Of a stretch of 64,000 nucleotides of DNA, positions 12,324 through 33,371 are shown piece by piece. Each line of letters opens with the position of its first letter. The first letter of the stretch is position 1. The stretch is from contig NC_132981.1 in NCBI RefSeq assembly GCF_047496725.1, forward strand, positions 5,112,001-5,176,000, given 5' to 3'. The position numbers and the translations under genes were made by a program. The DNA is from Anoplolepis gracilipes. Its lineage: Eukaryota > Arthropoda > Insecta > Hymenoptera > Formicidae. The notes under the pieces are model-generated. The model was not told where the DNA came from. It was given only the letters and a program-made list of their open reading frames with translations, and searched no databases.

Positions 12324-15300
12324 CTTGCAAAACGAGAATTGTTCGTTCAGCGATCGAACTGTAACATAATTTTTATTTTCGATAATTTAAATGCTGACTA
12401 GTCTTCTTTAAGCGATTAGTATTCGAAAATGCTGTTGTAGAAAGAAAAAAGTATAATGGAAATAGGTAAAGTACCAACATCTTTCTATCTTTTAGTTTTT
12501 AGCAGAGATAGATATCTCTAAATTTTATTTTCGAAATATTTTTGTCATCGATTATTAACGTGCTTTCACAAGATTTCTACATTCTTATCTTACATTAAGA
12601 CTTACATTAAGATTCATATGTATAATAATCTATACTATTAATAAACTTTCGATTCTAATAACATATTAAGCCTATAGTAATGAAAATAGTGTAGAAAGAA
12701 TGATTAGACAATCTGAAAAGTTTTTTCATGAGTGGTCATGTGTTTGTTAAAGTAGAAATTTTAAAATGTGATTTATCCAAGTTTATTTTAAATGGAACAT
12801 TAAAAAGCAAGAACAATGAAGTTGCTAAGATAATTTTTTTTTTTTTTTTGCTGACTTTATTCGATGAAGATGAAGTGATAAACAGCTTTATTTTAATTTG
12901 CAATAAACTTATTGTTAAAATATGTTTGTTACAGTATTTTATTCAATTTATTAATTAGCATAATTAAATTGATGAAGGGAATATTAAAGAATTTTATCTA
13001 TCGCACAGCGAATATTCACAAGAATTTACAGAAACTCGAATTACAATTAACTAATTTCTAGAAAAAGACGACACAATGAAATAATATGTAATCAAAATTA
13101 TTATTCTTATTAGATTTTTTAAGTCCTCAAGATTATCAGCAATTGAAATACAAATAGTAAATGTTAATAAAAACTTGCTTTTTGCATATTTTATAACATT
13201 ATTATATAACGTCAACATATGTTATTACATTATATTTATATTTTTGAATTATGACGGCAATCTTGTTTTGTGATGATCAATATGTAATTAGATAATTGCT
13301 TTGTATAATTTCTGATGATAAAAAAAATATGCATTTGTAACTGCTCTACTTAATACTTACGTAAGAATACTTAATGATGATTAATATATATCTATAATTT
13401 GTTCCACTTAACTTATGTTACATAATATTTTATAGCATATATATGTTAATATGCATAATTATTACGTAATGCGATTGAAGTAAATATTGTTTTATTACTC
13501 ACAGTTGATCTTATTTTTCTCTAATTTCTGTAATGTCATTTATATAGACACTTTTTACTTTGTTGTAATTGTACATTGAAATGAGATTTAATTTTTAATA
13601 CATATTTTGAATACATTCATATGCATCTTGATTATTATTTATGCCATGTTTACGATTTTGATATTCACGTAATACAACTCGCAATATATAATTCCAAACA
13701 ATAAAAAATAAGTACGGATTTAATTAAAAATAATTGCTCAAAAAAGAAAATGAATAACTAACAAATATTGATACCATCTATTTCCATTATACGCATATCC
13801 TACTATTTACCATTTTCTAACACAAATTATATTTATACGATTATACATAATTTAGATTATATCAATCATATAATTAACTTAAGAAATATACAAATGTATA
13901 AAGTCTCATTCAATTCATCATATTTAAATTTTGTTATTTAATTTAAAAAAGATTTTTTAATTTTGTTTAACTAATTTTATGTACATTAAAAATACAGGAT
14001 GTTTAAAGAACAACAGGGTTTTAAAAATTTATATTTAATTCAGTAAGTAAGATTTTTCAATCATTTTGTTTGCTTACGTGTTCAATAAACTTGAAGTAAT
14101 TTAAAGTTTTTATATATGAAGACGAATGTTTTTACGTCAATAAATGGCGCTCTCAAAAATTGACAAAAATTTGAGTGAAAATGATGCATCAATTGGATGA
14201 CGTTGAGGACAAAAGAAATGGACCTTTTTTAAATTAATTTTTTTCAAAAATCAACAAAATGGTTCTCCACCCGAATATAGTCCGATCACATTTGTATCCG
14301 TACAGCGTTAGATATTTAAGTTTTGCACGTATTATATATTCACATATTAGTTTAATCGTCAATATCATCTAATAAATGCGTTTCACACAAATTATATGGA
14401 AGCACCAAACATCAAAAATTTGTTTTTATATATATAAAAACTTTTTTTAAAATATTTTTTTGATTACGAAAGAAACAATTTAATTAATTATCATAAATTA
14501 AGAAAAAAGTTGTTTTTCCGTAGCCCACTAAAATATTTTCCAACTATCCTAAAGATTACACTAGATTAATATTGTCACATATAATAAAAACCAAATATAA
14601 AGCATTTATTATATGCGCCTATTATAAACATTCTCTGTTGATTTTATCGAGAGCTGTTTTACAATACGCACTACGCAAAGACTGGAAGTTTTCTAAGCAT
14701 GCATACTGCTTTTTATTGTAAACTGTTTGTTTTCCTTGTTGAGGAAGTGGAATGAATCATTGTGAACCACACAAACAAGCGCGCACATATATACACGCGC
14801 ACGCGCATACAAACCCACGCACGCAGTATACTATTGAATATTTTAACGCATTTGTACATGACAGTGATATGCCACAAATTATTGGTTTCTGTGTTATGCA
14901 ATTCAAATATGTAGATAATACTCATATAAAATATTTAAATAAGTTCTATTTATTACGTTTAATATTTACGTAAGATTGTTCGATGTTGATTAGAATGTAT
15001 TTGTAATTGCTCTATTTAATAACTTATTATGTATTTTTATGATACAACTTATTTTGCGAATCATAAAAGCACACGTGATAAAATGTTAATATATTTAATA
15101 TAAAGATATTTATCTACAAGATGTTTTCGCAAATGTATTACTCAAAAGTATCTTTTCTTTATAAAGTAGGACTTATATACGTAATAATAGAATAATCTTT
15201 CATGTGAAATTATGATTAAATTGCGGCAAAATTAATATGTGTTTGTGATGATTATTATATTCTAATCAACGGAAATAAAAGTATCTTAAATAATTAAGAA

Positions 15301-15592
15301 TTGAATCAGTGTGAGAAATAATTGTATAAATTTTTTAATTGTTATATGTTGTACGTTATTACATGTAACATTACTAATTCATATTTAAGTTATTTTCTTT
15401 ATTTCTATAATAAGAAAATTTCTATAAAGAAAAATATACAGCATTTTATAATATAAAATAATGAAAACAGAGATTTGCGTAAGAAGCATTAATTAATTAA
15501 ATAAAGAAATATATAATAGATATAATATTATATTTATTTTTTCAAGGTAAATAATTTCTCGTAAATACAAAAAAATCTATATTCTAAAATAT
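12324..15592. other. Spacer upstream of gene 1, downstream of gene 2
   Basis: AT-rich spacer with no supported gene. It should hold the gene 1 promoter and perhaps a non-coding first exon: an acceptor 'ttacag' lies 35 bases before the ATG. Most of it is nearly identical to the spacers above genes 3 and 4 but lacks the 2.46-kb element found there. A short alternating CA/CG stretch at about 14768-14825 matches the place where gene 5 has a long CA repeat. Small open frames here (for example 14713-14925) recur in other spacers because the DNA is duplicated, not because they are genes. Confidence 0.6.
13905..13913. other. Empty insertion site of the foldback element
   Basis: The 9-mer CTCATTCAA is present once here. 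In the spacers above genes 3 and 4 the same 9-mer is duplicated and flanks the 2.46-kb element. This spacer therefore shows the pre-insertion state. Confidence 0.9.
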
Positions 15593-15598
15593 TTTATT
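15593..15598 (-). terminator. Poly(A) signal AATAAA of gene 2
   Basis: AATAAA on the minus strand about 130 bases after the stop codon, at the position conserved in all copies. Confidence 0.55.
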
Positions 15599-15730
15599 TT
15601 CTTACAATCAAATGGCTATACTTTGACTCGAATCAAGCAAAATACTTTTATCTAACTGAATCATATTCTTAATTAATAACGAGACATTGTTTTCAAGTAC
15701 ATTTCCTCTATATTTCCAAATGCTATCATC

Positions 15731-22168
<6,438 letters not shown>

Positions 22169-25100
22169 CTTGCAGAACGGCGAGGATTATTCGTTCAGCG
22201 ATCGAACTGTAACATATTTTTGTTTACGATAATTTGAACATTGACTAGTTTTCCTTAAGCGACTATATAGTATTTGAAAATGCTATTGTAGAAAGAAAAA
22301 TATATAATGGAAATAGGTAAAGTACTCTAACATCTTTCTATCTTTTAGCTTTTAGCAGAGATGGATATCTTTAAATTTTATTTTCGAAATATTTTTGTCA
22401 TTGATTATTAACGTGATTTCACAAAATTTATATATATTCTTCATTAGTTTATATTTTATACATTCTTATTTTATGTTAAGACTTACATTAGGATTTATAT
22501 ATATATCAATCTATACTATTAATAGACTTTCGATTTTAATAGACATAGAACATATTAAGTTTATAGTAACGAAAATACTATAGAAAAAATGATTAGAAAA
22601 TCTGAAAAGTTTTTTGATGAGTTATCATATGTGTTTGCTGAAGTAGAAATCTTAAAATATGATTTATCCAAGTTTATTTTAAACGGAATATTAAAAAGCA
22701 AGAACATGAAAGTTGCTAAGGTATTTTTTTTGTGGTAATTATACATTAAAATGGGATATAATTTTTAATACATATTTTTATATATTTTAATACGTTCATA
22801 TCCATTTTAATTATTATTTATGCAGTGTTTCTGTTTTGATATTCACGTAATACTACTCACAATATACATCTATTTTACACAATAAAAAATAAGTAAATTT
22901 ATCAAAAAATAGTTGCGTAAGAAAGAAAATGAATAACTAAAATATATTGACATCATTTATTCAACAACTATTTCGCTCCATTTTACGGATATCAGTCGTA
23001 TTATTTACCATTTTCTTGCACAAATTATATTTATATAATTATATTTATATGATTGTACATAATTTAGATTATATCAGTTATATAATTGACTTAAAAAGTA
23101 TATAAAGTTCCATTCAATTAATCAAATTTTATGTTATTTACTTTAAAAAAGTTTCTTTAATTTTGTTTAGCTAATGTAATGTATATTAAAGAATATAGGA
23201 TGTTTAGAGAACAATTGGATTTTAAAACTTTATATTTAATTTCGTAAATAAGATACATTCAATTTGTTTGCTTGAACGTGTTTAATAACTCAAAGCGTTT
23301 TTATATTGTGTATGAAGAAAAATATTTTTTCATAAACAAATTGCGCTTCCACATAAATTTTAGTGAAAATAACGCATCAAATTAATGACGTTGAGGACAA
23401 AAGAAATGGAATTTTTTTTAATTAATTTTTTCCCAACAAAATGGTGCTCCACCCGATTGTAGTCCGATTGCATTTGTGTTCGTACAGCAGTAGATATTTA
23501 AGTTTTTCACGTATATTCACATATTAGTTTAATTGTCAATACCGTCCAATAAATGCGTTTCACTCAAATTATCTGGAAACACCAAACACAAAAAATTCGT
23601 TTTCATATATATAAAAACTTTTTAAGTTACTGAATACGCTCATACAAATTGTTCCGTAATATTATTGTGTGTAGGAAGGAAATTCGCACATTGCGTCTTC
23701 GTATCCGGTGTAATATGTATTTCCGAGGGGTTGGTCACTAACAGGTATAATGTACAAAAATTACCCTTAAATTATACCTCGGATTACTTAAGATTACCTA
23801 ATAGTATCTCAAATTAAAAATAAATTTTGAAAAAGAAATTTTACTTTAAATTATTTTAACGCTAAAGATTATTTAGATTTACCAAAAATAACCTTGGATT
23901 ACCCAAAATTTTGCTGGGATTGTATTAATATCACTCGTATGACTCGTTCACTTAAAAATATGTTGACTGTTCTGTGTCGCGGACGAGAATGCCCGTGGAA
24001 CGAAAATTCTTCCGGTACAATCGTAATCTCCGCTGGCTGATTCGCCCGTACATATTGGTCCGCTATTGACGCGCGTTACATCAAACGTCGTAATAAGAGT
24101 TAAGATGCCGCGAGATCTATACAATCTCGGGTCACAGTAGCTACGGATACCTTTGTTCTACACCGCATAGTCCGCGGTGACTTTTATGTCAATTTGTGTA
24201 TGTATATGTACATATAAACGCACGCATATGTGTATACGTGTGTGTGTGTATGTGTGTCGTATATATACATGCGTATATGCATGCTGTGTTACGCATATAA
24301 ATATATGTCGTGCACGACTTTGATCTCTCTGTCGTTACACAAATAGAACGAATGTATCTCACTTATTGAATTAAATATGAATATTTGAAACCCCAACATT
24401 CTTTTATAAATAATTTGTTAGTATGTAAATATGTGTGTAAACTAGTACGTATTTTTCAATTAAATCTTGATTGACTAATTTAATATTGTTAAGAAGTATT
24501 TTTTTTATATTTTATTCTTTTTGTATGTTATTATTCTTTGGTGTGTGTATTTTATATTTGTCTATATATTACTAATACAATATATATCACATTAATTAAA
24601 AACCTGTAACATTTTCTTTCTTTTCTAAAAAATAGTTACGACGTATAAAAATTTTCTTCCGAAACAATTTTTTTTTATTTTATTTTTATTACGAAAGAAA
24701 CAATTTAATTAATTATCAGAAATTAAGAAAAAAGTTGTTTTTCCGCAGCCCACCAAAATATTTTCCAACTACCCTAAAGATTACACTGAATTAATATTGT
24801 CACATATAATAAAAAAACAAATATATATAATGTATTAACAAAAAGGTACAAACGGTAATAAAATACTGTATATATTACAGATTTAAAGAAATTTTAATTT
24901 TACGCGCAAACCGAAAATTTTCTAAGCATACACACTGCGTTATATTGTAAACTGTCTATTTACCTTATTAGGGAAACGGAAAGAATCATTATAAATCACA
25001 CGCCCAAGCGTACGCACATACACATGCACGCGCATACACACTCACACACACGGTGTAATATTGAATATTTTAATGCATTTGTACATGACAGTTATATGTT

Positions 25101-25817
25101 ATAAATTATTGGTTTTTGTTTTGCAATTCAAATATGTAGATAATACACATATTAAATATTTAAATAAGTTCTATTTATTACGTTTAATATTTACGTAAGA
25201 TTGTTCGATGTTGATTAGAATGTATTTGCTCTATTTAATAACTTATTAGAATGTAATTGCTCTATTTAATAACTTATTATGTATTTTTATGATGCAACTT
25301 ATTTTGCGAATCATAAAAGCACATGTGATAAAATGTTAATATATTTAATATAAAGATATTTATCTACAAGATGTTTTCGCAAATGTATTACTCAAAGGTA
25401 TCTTTTCTTTATAAAGTAGGACTCATATATGTAATAATAGAATAATCTTTCTTGTGAAATTATGATTAGATTGCGGCGAAATTAATATGTATTTGTGATG
25501 CTTATTATATTCTAATGAACAGAAATAAGTATCTTAGGTAATTAAGAGTTGAGAGATTGTATAAATTTTGTAATTGTTACATGTTGTACGTTGTTATATA
25601 TAACAATACTTCATATTTACATTATTTTGTTTATTTCTATAATAAGAAAATTTCTAGAAAAAAAATAATTATTATTTTATAATATAAAATTATGAAACAG
25701 AGATGTGAGCATTAATAACTATTTAAATAAAGAATTATATAATAGATATAATATAATTATTTTTTCAAGGTAAATAACTTCTCGTGAATTGTCAAAAAAA
25801 TAGATGTTTTAAAATAT
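22169..25817. other. Spacer upstream of gene 2, downstream of gene 3
   Basis: No supported gene. It is the most diverged spacer. Relative to the spacers above genes 1, 3 and 4 it contains an extra block of about 1.06 kb (23624-24685). The last 240 bases of that block also occur above gene 5 (about 54726-54970). A GC-richer part at 23970-24190 is found only here. A 37-base local duplication lies at about 25218-25285. Confidence 0.6.
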
Positions 25818-25823
25818 TTTATT
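25818..25823 (-). terminator. Poly(A) signal AATAAA of gene 3
   Basis: AATAAA on the minus strand about 140 bases after the stop codon, conserved in all copies. Confidence 0.55.
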
Positions 25824-25962
25824 TTCTTCTACAATCAAATAGGTGTACTTTGATTGGAGTCAAGCGAAATACCTTTATTTAGCTGAATCATATTGTTAAT
25901 TAATTACGAGGCATTGTTGTCTTACTTTTAAGTGCATTTTCTTTATATTTCTAAATGTAATG

Positions 25963-28900
25963 TTAAGATTTTGACCTTAGCCCGAATAATACAGTGATGA
26001 AGAAAATCACTATGTATGCGACACTCACTAGAATACCCATGTAAACTTCTTTTTCGTTTAGGGTATAGCCCTTAAAAATGACTGCTCTCATGGCTATTGA
26101 GGGTAAAGCCGGCGGCATGCAGTAGCAAACATAGCGAACCATCTTTGGCATTGCCTCTATCGGCCATATAGCTCCTGTAATTGTATTCAATTACAAAAAA
26201 GGTTTCATTAATATAAATTAATAATTCTATTCTGCATGAACTTTATCGATATTAGGTTTAATTAGATAAACTTTTGTTAGTTTTTTTTTTTTTTTTCATA
26301 TTATTGATCAAATCTACGTCTTTCATTATACATTTTCTTATGTGTGTGTGTATATATATATACACATAAGAAAATAAAACATATTTAAGGAAACTTTAGA
26401 ATTAATTTTATATGCAATACTGCTAAATTTAATATTCTATATTGCCATTTGTGTAAAGTACAATACTAATAATATAAATAAAATACTAATAATATAAATA
26501 TAAATAAAAAAGGTAATTGGTGTCAAAATGGAGAAAATATGGAACCTTACCGCTTAGCATTACTAGTGGACCAAAACTACCAATTGATGTATAATTTGCC
26601 ATAGTGTGAGTCTTACATGTAACGGATATGAAGAAACCTGAGAATGTATTACACGATGAAAGATTAATTACATTAATTTTTTATTATTTATTAATTTATA
26701 ATATTTTTACCGCTTGCGTTTCTTTTGAGACATCATGTAGAGTATTTACCGTACATTAGTCCACTAAGACCGCCAAGAAACATGAGGAAGAATACATAGA
26801 AATAGGATCCTTCACATTTTAAACCCCATACAGGAAAGATTAGGCACATTGTCACCATAACATGAATAAATATGAGAATAGTCTGAGTGAGAACGTGAGC
26901 TAGTAAGATTTCCCTGTTCTTGACACCTGTTATACACACTCACGTGTTATTATAGTAAAAACAATTGCAAATAAAAAGGAAATCGATAATTGGAAAATAA
27001 TCTTATAGAAAAATAATCCCTGATTAAAATAAATTATATACCTTGAACCAAATTTCTGTCCCAAACACCCTCCAGCCGGTCTGAGATTATCAAGAAGGTG
27101 GAAAGTGTGGTAGAGAGAAAAAAAGGCAACCTAAGCAAGTGTAATTTTAGCAAAAAAATGATCGCGTTGATATATTTATTATTTATATGTATTAAGATTG
27201 CGTATATTTACGTTCGAGTCTATACATGTATACTAACGTCATTAATAAACTCGGTGTAAAAAAATAGTCATAACCATCATCCATAGTACCATAAACCGTA
27301 TCAAACTGAAATTGATTAAAATTTTATTATTTTATTTTTACTTTATTATAATGCTGTGCATTATCAAAAAATTATAACATAATATTATATATATGTATAT
27401 ATATATGTATACTCACTCGAATAGGCACATTGCCCAATTTTGATGGATATTTACACTCTTTCATCAAATCTTCAAAAATTTCAAAGAAACGTTCGTAAAG
27501 CTTTTTCACCATAAATTGTCCAATTTGCATATCTGTAACAAAAATCGTAAATTTTAATAACTCTGTCAATGAACTATTTTAATTAATTAGCATGCTGTTA
27601 GTTAAGATGTTTAGAATCTAAAATAGTTTGTGTCTTAATTGGATTTCTTTTACTCAAAATAATTTTCTGTTAAGTTACTTAAGTCTAAAAATTAAATTAA
27701 GCTTTATTATATCAAACGCAATATAAATAATATAAACATACCACCCATATCGAGAAATACGTCAATCTCATTGGGCAGAATGTCTTCTGTCTTAATGAAT
27801 GCGAAGCCGTCAATTCGTCTCTGTAAAGCTTCGGAAAAGTTGTGGCTAAAGTGCATTACGCCCACAAGATCACCGTCGTGTGCAGCATTAATCGCTTCAG
27901 ACATATCGTTATAATATTTCTGAAAACAATAATATTAATAAAAATTTTTTCTTAATCAAAAATATATATAAATAATAGGTGTTGTAATATATAAAAAATA
28001 TTTTTTTCATAAGTTTTACGTTAATAAATTTCAGATTTTATATCGCAATGATTCTCCAAGGAACATATATACATCCGTATTTTAACAATAGTATGATCAC
28101 CGGTTTATATTCAAATAATTTTGCTAAAAGGAATAACAAAAACAATTTGTATATGATTGATTTTCAAAATCACTGAACCTGATTTGCGATAGAATCGCCA
28201 TACTCGCGAAGAAATCTACAGCTGAGATTATGAAAGCGACAGGTGAGGCTCTCTTCATCATACCAGACGCTGCCGATGTTGTTGCCGTAATCGCAGTTAC
28301 CAGCTTCATAATTGATAATACCAATCGTTAAGTCTTTTGGATCACCACCGACCCCGACAAAAAATGTGGCGATTTGTATGAGTGGGAAAAACACCGCAAA
28401 AACTAAAGTTCTGTAGAAATATACTATTTATTATTATCATTATCGTTGTCACGTGGATCTCATGTACCAATCCATAAAACTGAATTTTTCAAAATATAAC
28501 ATATTGTATGCAATATGTATTGTACTGATTTAAAAAAATATGGCAAAAATTGAGATTAAAATAATTAAAACTTTTTTATAGTTTATATAAATACACTCTC
28601 CCCATAAGAAAGTTAATTATTGACAGTTGACAGATACTTACGCATAAAAACGAACAAATTGAGTTATATTCTTTATCATTAAAGCCTTGAATCTTTTCAA
28701 TGCTGAGACATTATATATCGATCTCGCTTGGCACTTCATGTTTCGATCCTTAACATAATTTATTTTTGTTTACATATTACTGATTTATATACATTGTTTT
28801 TTTTTATATCAGCAAAAATAGCATAAATTGTTTCATATATACTTTTATTCGTTTATAACTATCTTCATCTTGATGTAACGTATCATTTTCAGTATCTTTG

Positions 28901-31787
28901 ACTTCTTGAACTTCGGAAACATTTTCATTCATTTCGTTATTTTGCGACTGACACAGATTTACGAACACCTCCTCTAAGGACGAACATTGAAATCGCTCTA
29001 GTAATTTCTGCGACGACGATTCCGCCAACAATTTACCACGTCTCATCAACCCAATCTGCGTAGCATCAGATATATTAAAAATGTTTAACGAAATGAGATC
29101 AATAAAGAATAAAATTCACCATATTAGCATCTTTAGCTTCCTCGATATAATGTGTCGTCATTAACACGGTGATACCTTCCTCCTGAGTAATCCTAGTTAG
29201 ATAGAGCCAGATGCTGCACAAAGAAAAAGTACATTTGAATACATTTTTCATCGGCATATGTGAGGTGTTCAAAGAGAGGAATTTTTTCAAAATCTACTTG
29301 CTTTTCCCTTAAAATTGGATCCAGCCCTACGGTAGGTTCGTCCAAAATCAGAAGTTCTGGACTGTGAATCAACGCAGCAGCGAAGGAGACTCTTCTTTGT
29401 TGTCCCCCGCTTATGTTTTTTATGAGACAGTTAGTCGACGGCAGTTGGAGCAATTCCGATAGAAATTTCTGTCTCGCATCTTAAAAACAATAAACGAGAT
29501 TGCATCTGTGTGTTTCGAACTAATTTACGTCACGTCATAAAATCTCGCAAATACAAACGAGATATTCAGAATAAAAATTGTGCCATCTCAAGAGTATCTC
29601 ATGAAACTGAAATTTTTAGAAGCATGCAATATTGTATGTGGTGAAGCAATATATTTTTCTATTTCTACCGATCTCTTTGTCCTCGAGTCCGTTAATCCTG
29701 CCGAAGTAATACAAGGCTCCGCTCACGCTGAACTCTCCGACCAAGGAGATCTGCTGTGGCATGTAGCCCACACGAGGCCCAGGGATGCCGGAGCCCGGTT
29801 TACCTGGATGTCCTCCCAGAATCCATATGTTTCCCTTGTTGAGATTCTTAATTCCGACGATGCAGGATAATAATGTCGTTTTGCCGCAACCGCTTGGGCC
29901 TAACAGTGCGTATCTGTTTTAGACAATATGAGAAAATCGAATTGTTTTAACAATAGTTAAGTTTATAATTTAGATGACACGTGATATTAAATATGAATAT
30001 ATGCACGTAAATTGTAGATAAATCTTTGTTAATCTTGCAATAAATAATTTCGCGTATTAATTATTCTCAAGGTATTTTCATTTAAAGTGTAATCTATTCT
30101 TATCTAATCGCTTCATCGAAGAACAATACGATTTCTCTCGCGAATTATAATCAGTTAATACGGGATTGACAAATGGTGGATTGTTAATAAAATTATAGAT
30201 TACAATCTTTTACTACTTCGATTATTAAATATGTATGAATATAACGATAGCTTGTCGACAAAAACGAAAGCAACTTACTGTCGGCATAGTAATGCTTAGT
30301 TGTGTAAAATTTGAAATTTCCAGAGTTTGTTCATGAAATGTCAAAAAGTGAACTTAGCACTACTACACGTTCAATATATCTATTTGTAATGTCAAAACTT
30401 AATTTACCTAGAAAATATGTTTTGCTTAAATAATTTCGTTTTACGATTTTTATTTGGTAATACATATATACGTACTGTCAACTAAAAAGATATATCGATG
30501 TTATGCAAAAGTGAAATTTTATATGTTTGCATTAATATATTATACAATATATTAAACTCGTTAAATGTTATCTCAAACAATTTAAAGGAAAAAACATTTC
30601 TTTCTTTTCTCGATTTTTAGATTAATTTTAACTCGTTATTGTTTTGTCTTTAATTTTTTTTTGCTTTAGTAATTATATTACTATAATTTTATTGTACTTT
30701 TGCAAGATGTTTAACTTTGCTCTGGTATTTTCTACATGCTATATGTTTTTTCCTATAAAATATGGATTAACTAAATAAATAATTAAATAGTCGATTTTGA
30801 TTATAAACGATTAGATCTTAGATGTGATGATTAGATACATATTTTAATTCAATTAACATATACATATTGGTGTACATTCGAATCTACAAATAATCTACAA
30901 ATAAGAACTTTTAACGCTGTCCCAGCACACGATATCTATCCAAATTCTTTCCTCTGAGGCTACAAATAAGATTTTTGAATGCGCTTTTTGGGGATAATTA
31001 TACGTAAAACGTTGAATAATACTTGAGAGAGAGAGAACAGTATTTGAACATAAATGTTGTGATACATTTTTATTTTCTTATCTTCGGAGTCTAACTTTAA
31101 AAATATACCAGATATTTGAGAATGTAATGAATATACTTACACATACATGTTGCACAATAAATATCCAAGTTACGAAATATTAAACTATTTTAGTTTAATA
31201 TAACAACAGAGCGAGATTTTAAATTTCCGAGATAGAATCCAAAATGTTTTTTATCTATTGTTGAAAGTTGCACGGTTATCGGTGTTTATTATTGACATAA
31301 TTTGAGCAATCAGTGAATCTACGTGGAGAAGTGTATGACGATAATGTTCAGACCTCTCTTCCAACAAGTTGATGGACGAAGTAATTGAAATAATATTGAC
31401 TTGATACGGAGGTATCACATGAGACATGTATATCATATATATGTGTGTACATACAAAGATTTTTATACATACAAAGATTTTTTTTTATATTTGACGAATA
31501 ATGTTGATAACTATATAATTAATTTTCTTATAAATCGATGTGACTGTTTGATTACTTTTTTGTCGCGTTTTAGCATCTGTTTCAGCTTTTCTTGGAAAAC
31601 CTTAATTGCAATTCATTGGTTCAAAGCGGAACTCGACAAAGAAACGATTAATCTTTAATATAAACTGAATAGTGATTACTTACATAGAACCTTTCGAGAC
31701 GGTCATGTTCAGGCCGTCGAGTATTGGTTCCTCTTGTTCATAATACTTGACGGCATTCTTTACGACCAATGCATTTTGTTGCATCAT
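25963..31787 (-). CDS. ABCH-type ABC half-transporter, copy 3
   Basis: Intact membrane half-transporter, nucleotide-binding domain first, then six membrane segments; 698 residues. Exons are 31684-31787, 29669-29913, 29302-29479, 29120-29213, 28843-29055, 28642-28748, 28179-28410, 27745-27919, 27417-27532, 27238-27305, 27042-27130, 26750-26926, 26551-26637 and 25963-26174. Walker A GPSGCGKT, MPQQ, ISGGQQRRVS, LLILDEPTVGLDP and TTHYIEEA are all present. The protein starts MMQQNALVVKNAVKYY; the upstream codons are open here, but the matching stretch has a stop in genes 2 and 5, so the ATG is the likely start. Exon 10 ends with a weaker donor (gttagt). Exon 6 and the first membrane segment differ clearly from gene 2 (for example FVRFYA in place of FIYSYA). 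The foldback element lies 1.6 kb upstream. Confidence 0.88.
26332..26375. repeat. Inverted repeat in intron 13 of gene 3
   Basis: Perfect 14-base arms (26332-26345 and 26362-26375, ATTTTCTTATGTGT and its complement) around a 16-base TG/TA-rich centre. Gene 4 (37998-38041) and gene 5 (49696-49739) share it; genes 1 and 2 lack it. Confidence 0.8.
31449..31484. repeat. 18-base tandem duplication in intron 1 of gene 3
   Basis: 'acatacaaagattttt' occurs twice in a row here and in gene 4 (about 43145-43180), but once in gene 1 (12003). It marks genes 3 and 4 as the closest pair. Confidence 0.75.
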
Positions 31788-33371
31788 CTTGCAAAACGAG
31801 AATTGTTCGTTCAGCGATCGAACTGTAACATAATTTTTATTTTCGATAATTTAAATGCTGACTAGTCTTCTTTAAGCGATTAGTATTCGAAAATGCTGTT
31901 GTAGAAAGAAAAAAGTATAATGGAAATAGGTAAAGTACCAACATCTTTCTATCTTTTAGTTTTTAGCAGAGATAGATATCTCTAAATTTTATTTTCGAAA
32001 TATTTTTGTCATCGATTATTAACGTGCTTTCACAAGATTTATACATTCTTATCTTACATTAAGATTTACATTAAGATTCATATGTATAATAATCTATACT
32101 ATTAATAAACTTTCGATTCTAATAACATATTAAGCCTATAGTAACGAAAATAGTGTAGAAAGAATGATTAGACAATCTGAAAAGTTTTTTCATGAGTGGT
32201 CATGTGTTTGTTAAAGTAGAAATTTTAAAATGTGATTTATCCAAGTTTATTTTAAATGGAATATTAAAAAGCAAGAACAACGAGGCTGCTAAGATAATTT
32301 TTTTTTTTTTGCTGACTTTATTCGATGAAGATGAAGTGATAAACAGCTTTATTTTAATTTGCAATAAACTTATTGTTAAAATATGTTTGTTACAGTTTTT
32401 ATTCAATTTATTAATTAGCATAATTAAATTGATGAAGGGAATATTAAAGAATTTTATCTATCGCACAGAGAATATTCACAAGAATTTACAGAAACTCGAA
32501 TTACAATTAACTAATTTCTAGAAAAAGACGACACAATGAAATAATATGTAATCAAAATTATTATTCTTATTAGATTTTTTAAGTCCTCAAGATTATTAGC
32601 AATTGAAATACAAATAGTAAATGTTAATAAAAACTTGCTTTTTGCATATTTTATAACATTATTATAACGTCAACATATGTTATTACATTATATTTATATT
32701 TTTGAATTATGACGGCAATCTTGTTTTGTGATGATCAATATGTAATTAGATAATTGCTTTGTATAATTTCTGATGATAAAAAAAATATGCATTTGTAACT
32801 GCTCTACTTAATACTTACGTAAGAATACTTGATGATGATTAATATATATCTATAATTCGTTCCACTTAACTTATGTTACATAATATTTTATAGCATATAT
32901 ATGTTAATATGCATAATTATTACGTAATGCGATTGAAGTAAATATTGTTTTATTACTCACAGTTGATCTTATTTTTCTCTAATTTCTGTAATGTTACTTA
33001 TATAGACACTTTTTGCGTTGTTGTAATTGTACATTGAAATGAGATTTAATTTTTAATACATATTTTGAATACATTCATATGCATCTTGATTATTATTTAT
33101 GCCATGTTTACGATTTTGATATTCACGTAATACAACTCGCAATATATAATTCCAAACAATAAAAAATAAGTACGGATTTAATTAAAAATAATTGCTCAAA
33201 AAAGAAAATGAATAACTAACAAATATTGATACCATCTATTTCCATTATACGCATATCCTACTATTTACCATTTTCTAACACAAAGTATATTTATACGATT
33301 ATACATAATTTAGATTATATCAATCATATAATTAACTTAAGAATTATACAAATGTATAAAGTCTCATTCAA
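31788..33371. other. Gene 3 proximal upstream region
   Basis: About 1.6 kb of AT-rich DNA between the gene 3 start and the foldback element; probably contains the promoter. It is nearly identical to 12324-13913. No TATA box or initiator can be assigned with confidence. The short open frame at 32192-32521 recurs in other copies with different lengths and is not supported as a gene. Confidence 0.5.

Noticed and set aside
14713..14973. Small frames on both strands repeated in the spacers above genes 1, 3 and 4
   Set aside because: They overlap on opposite strands, are AT- or CA-biased and recur only because the DNA is recently duplicated.
32192..32521. 109-codon plus-strand frame upstream of gene 3
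   Set aside because: Equivalent frames in the other copies end at different points after single-base and poly(T) changes, which argues against coding constraint.
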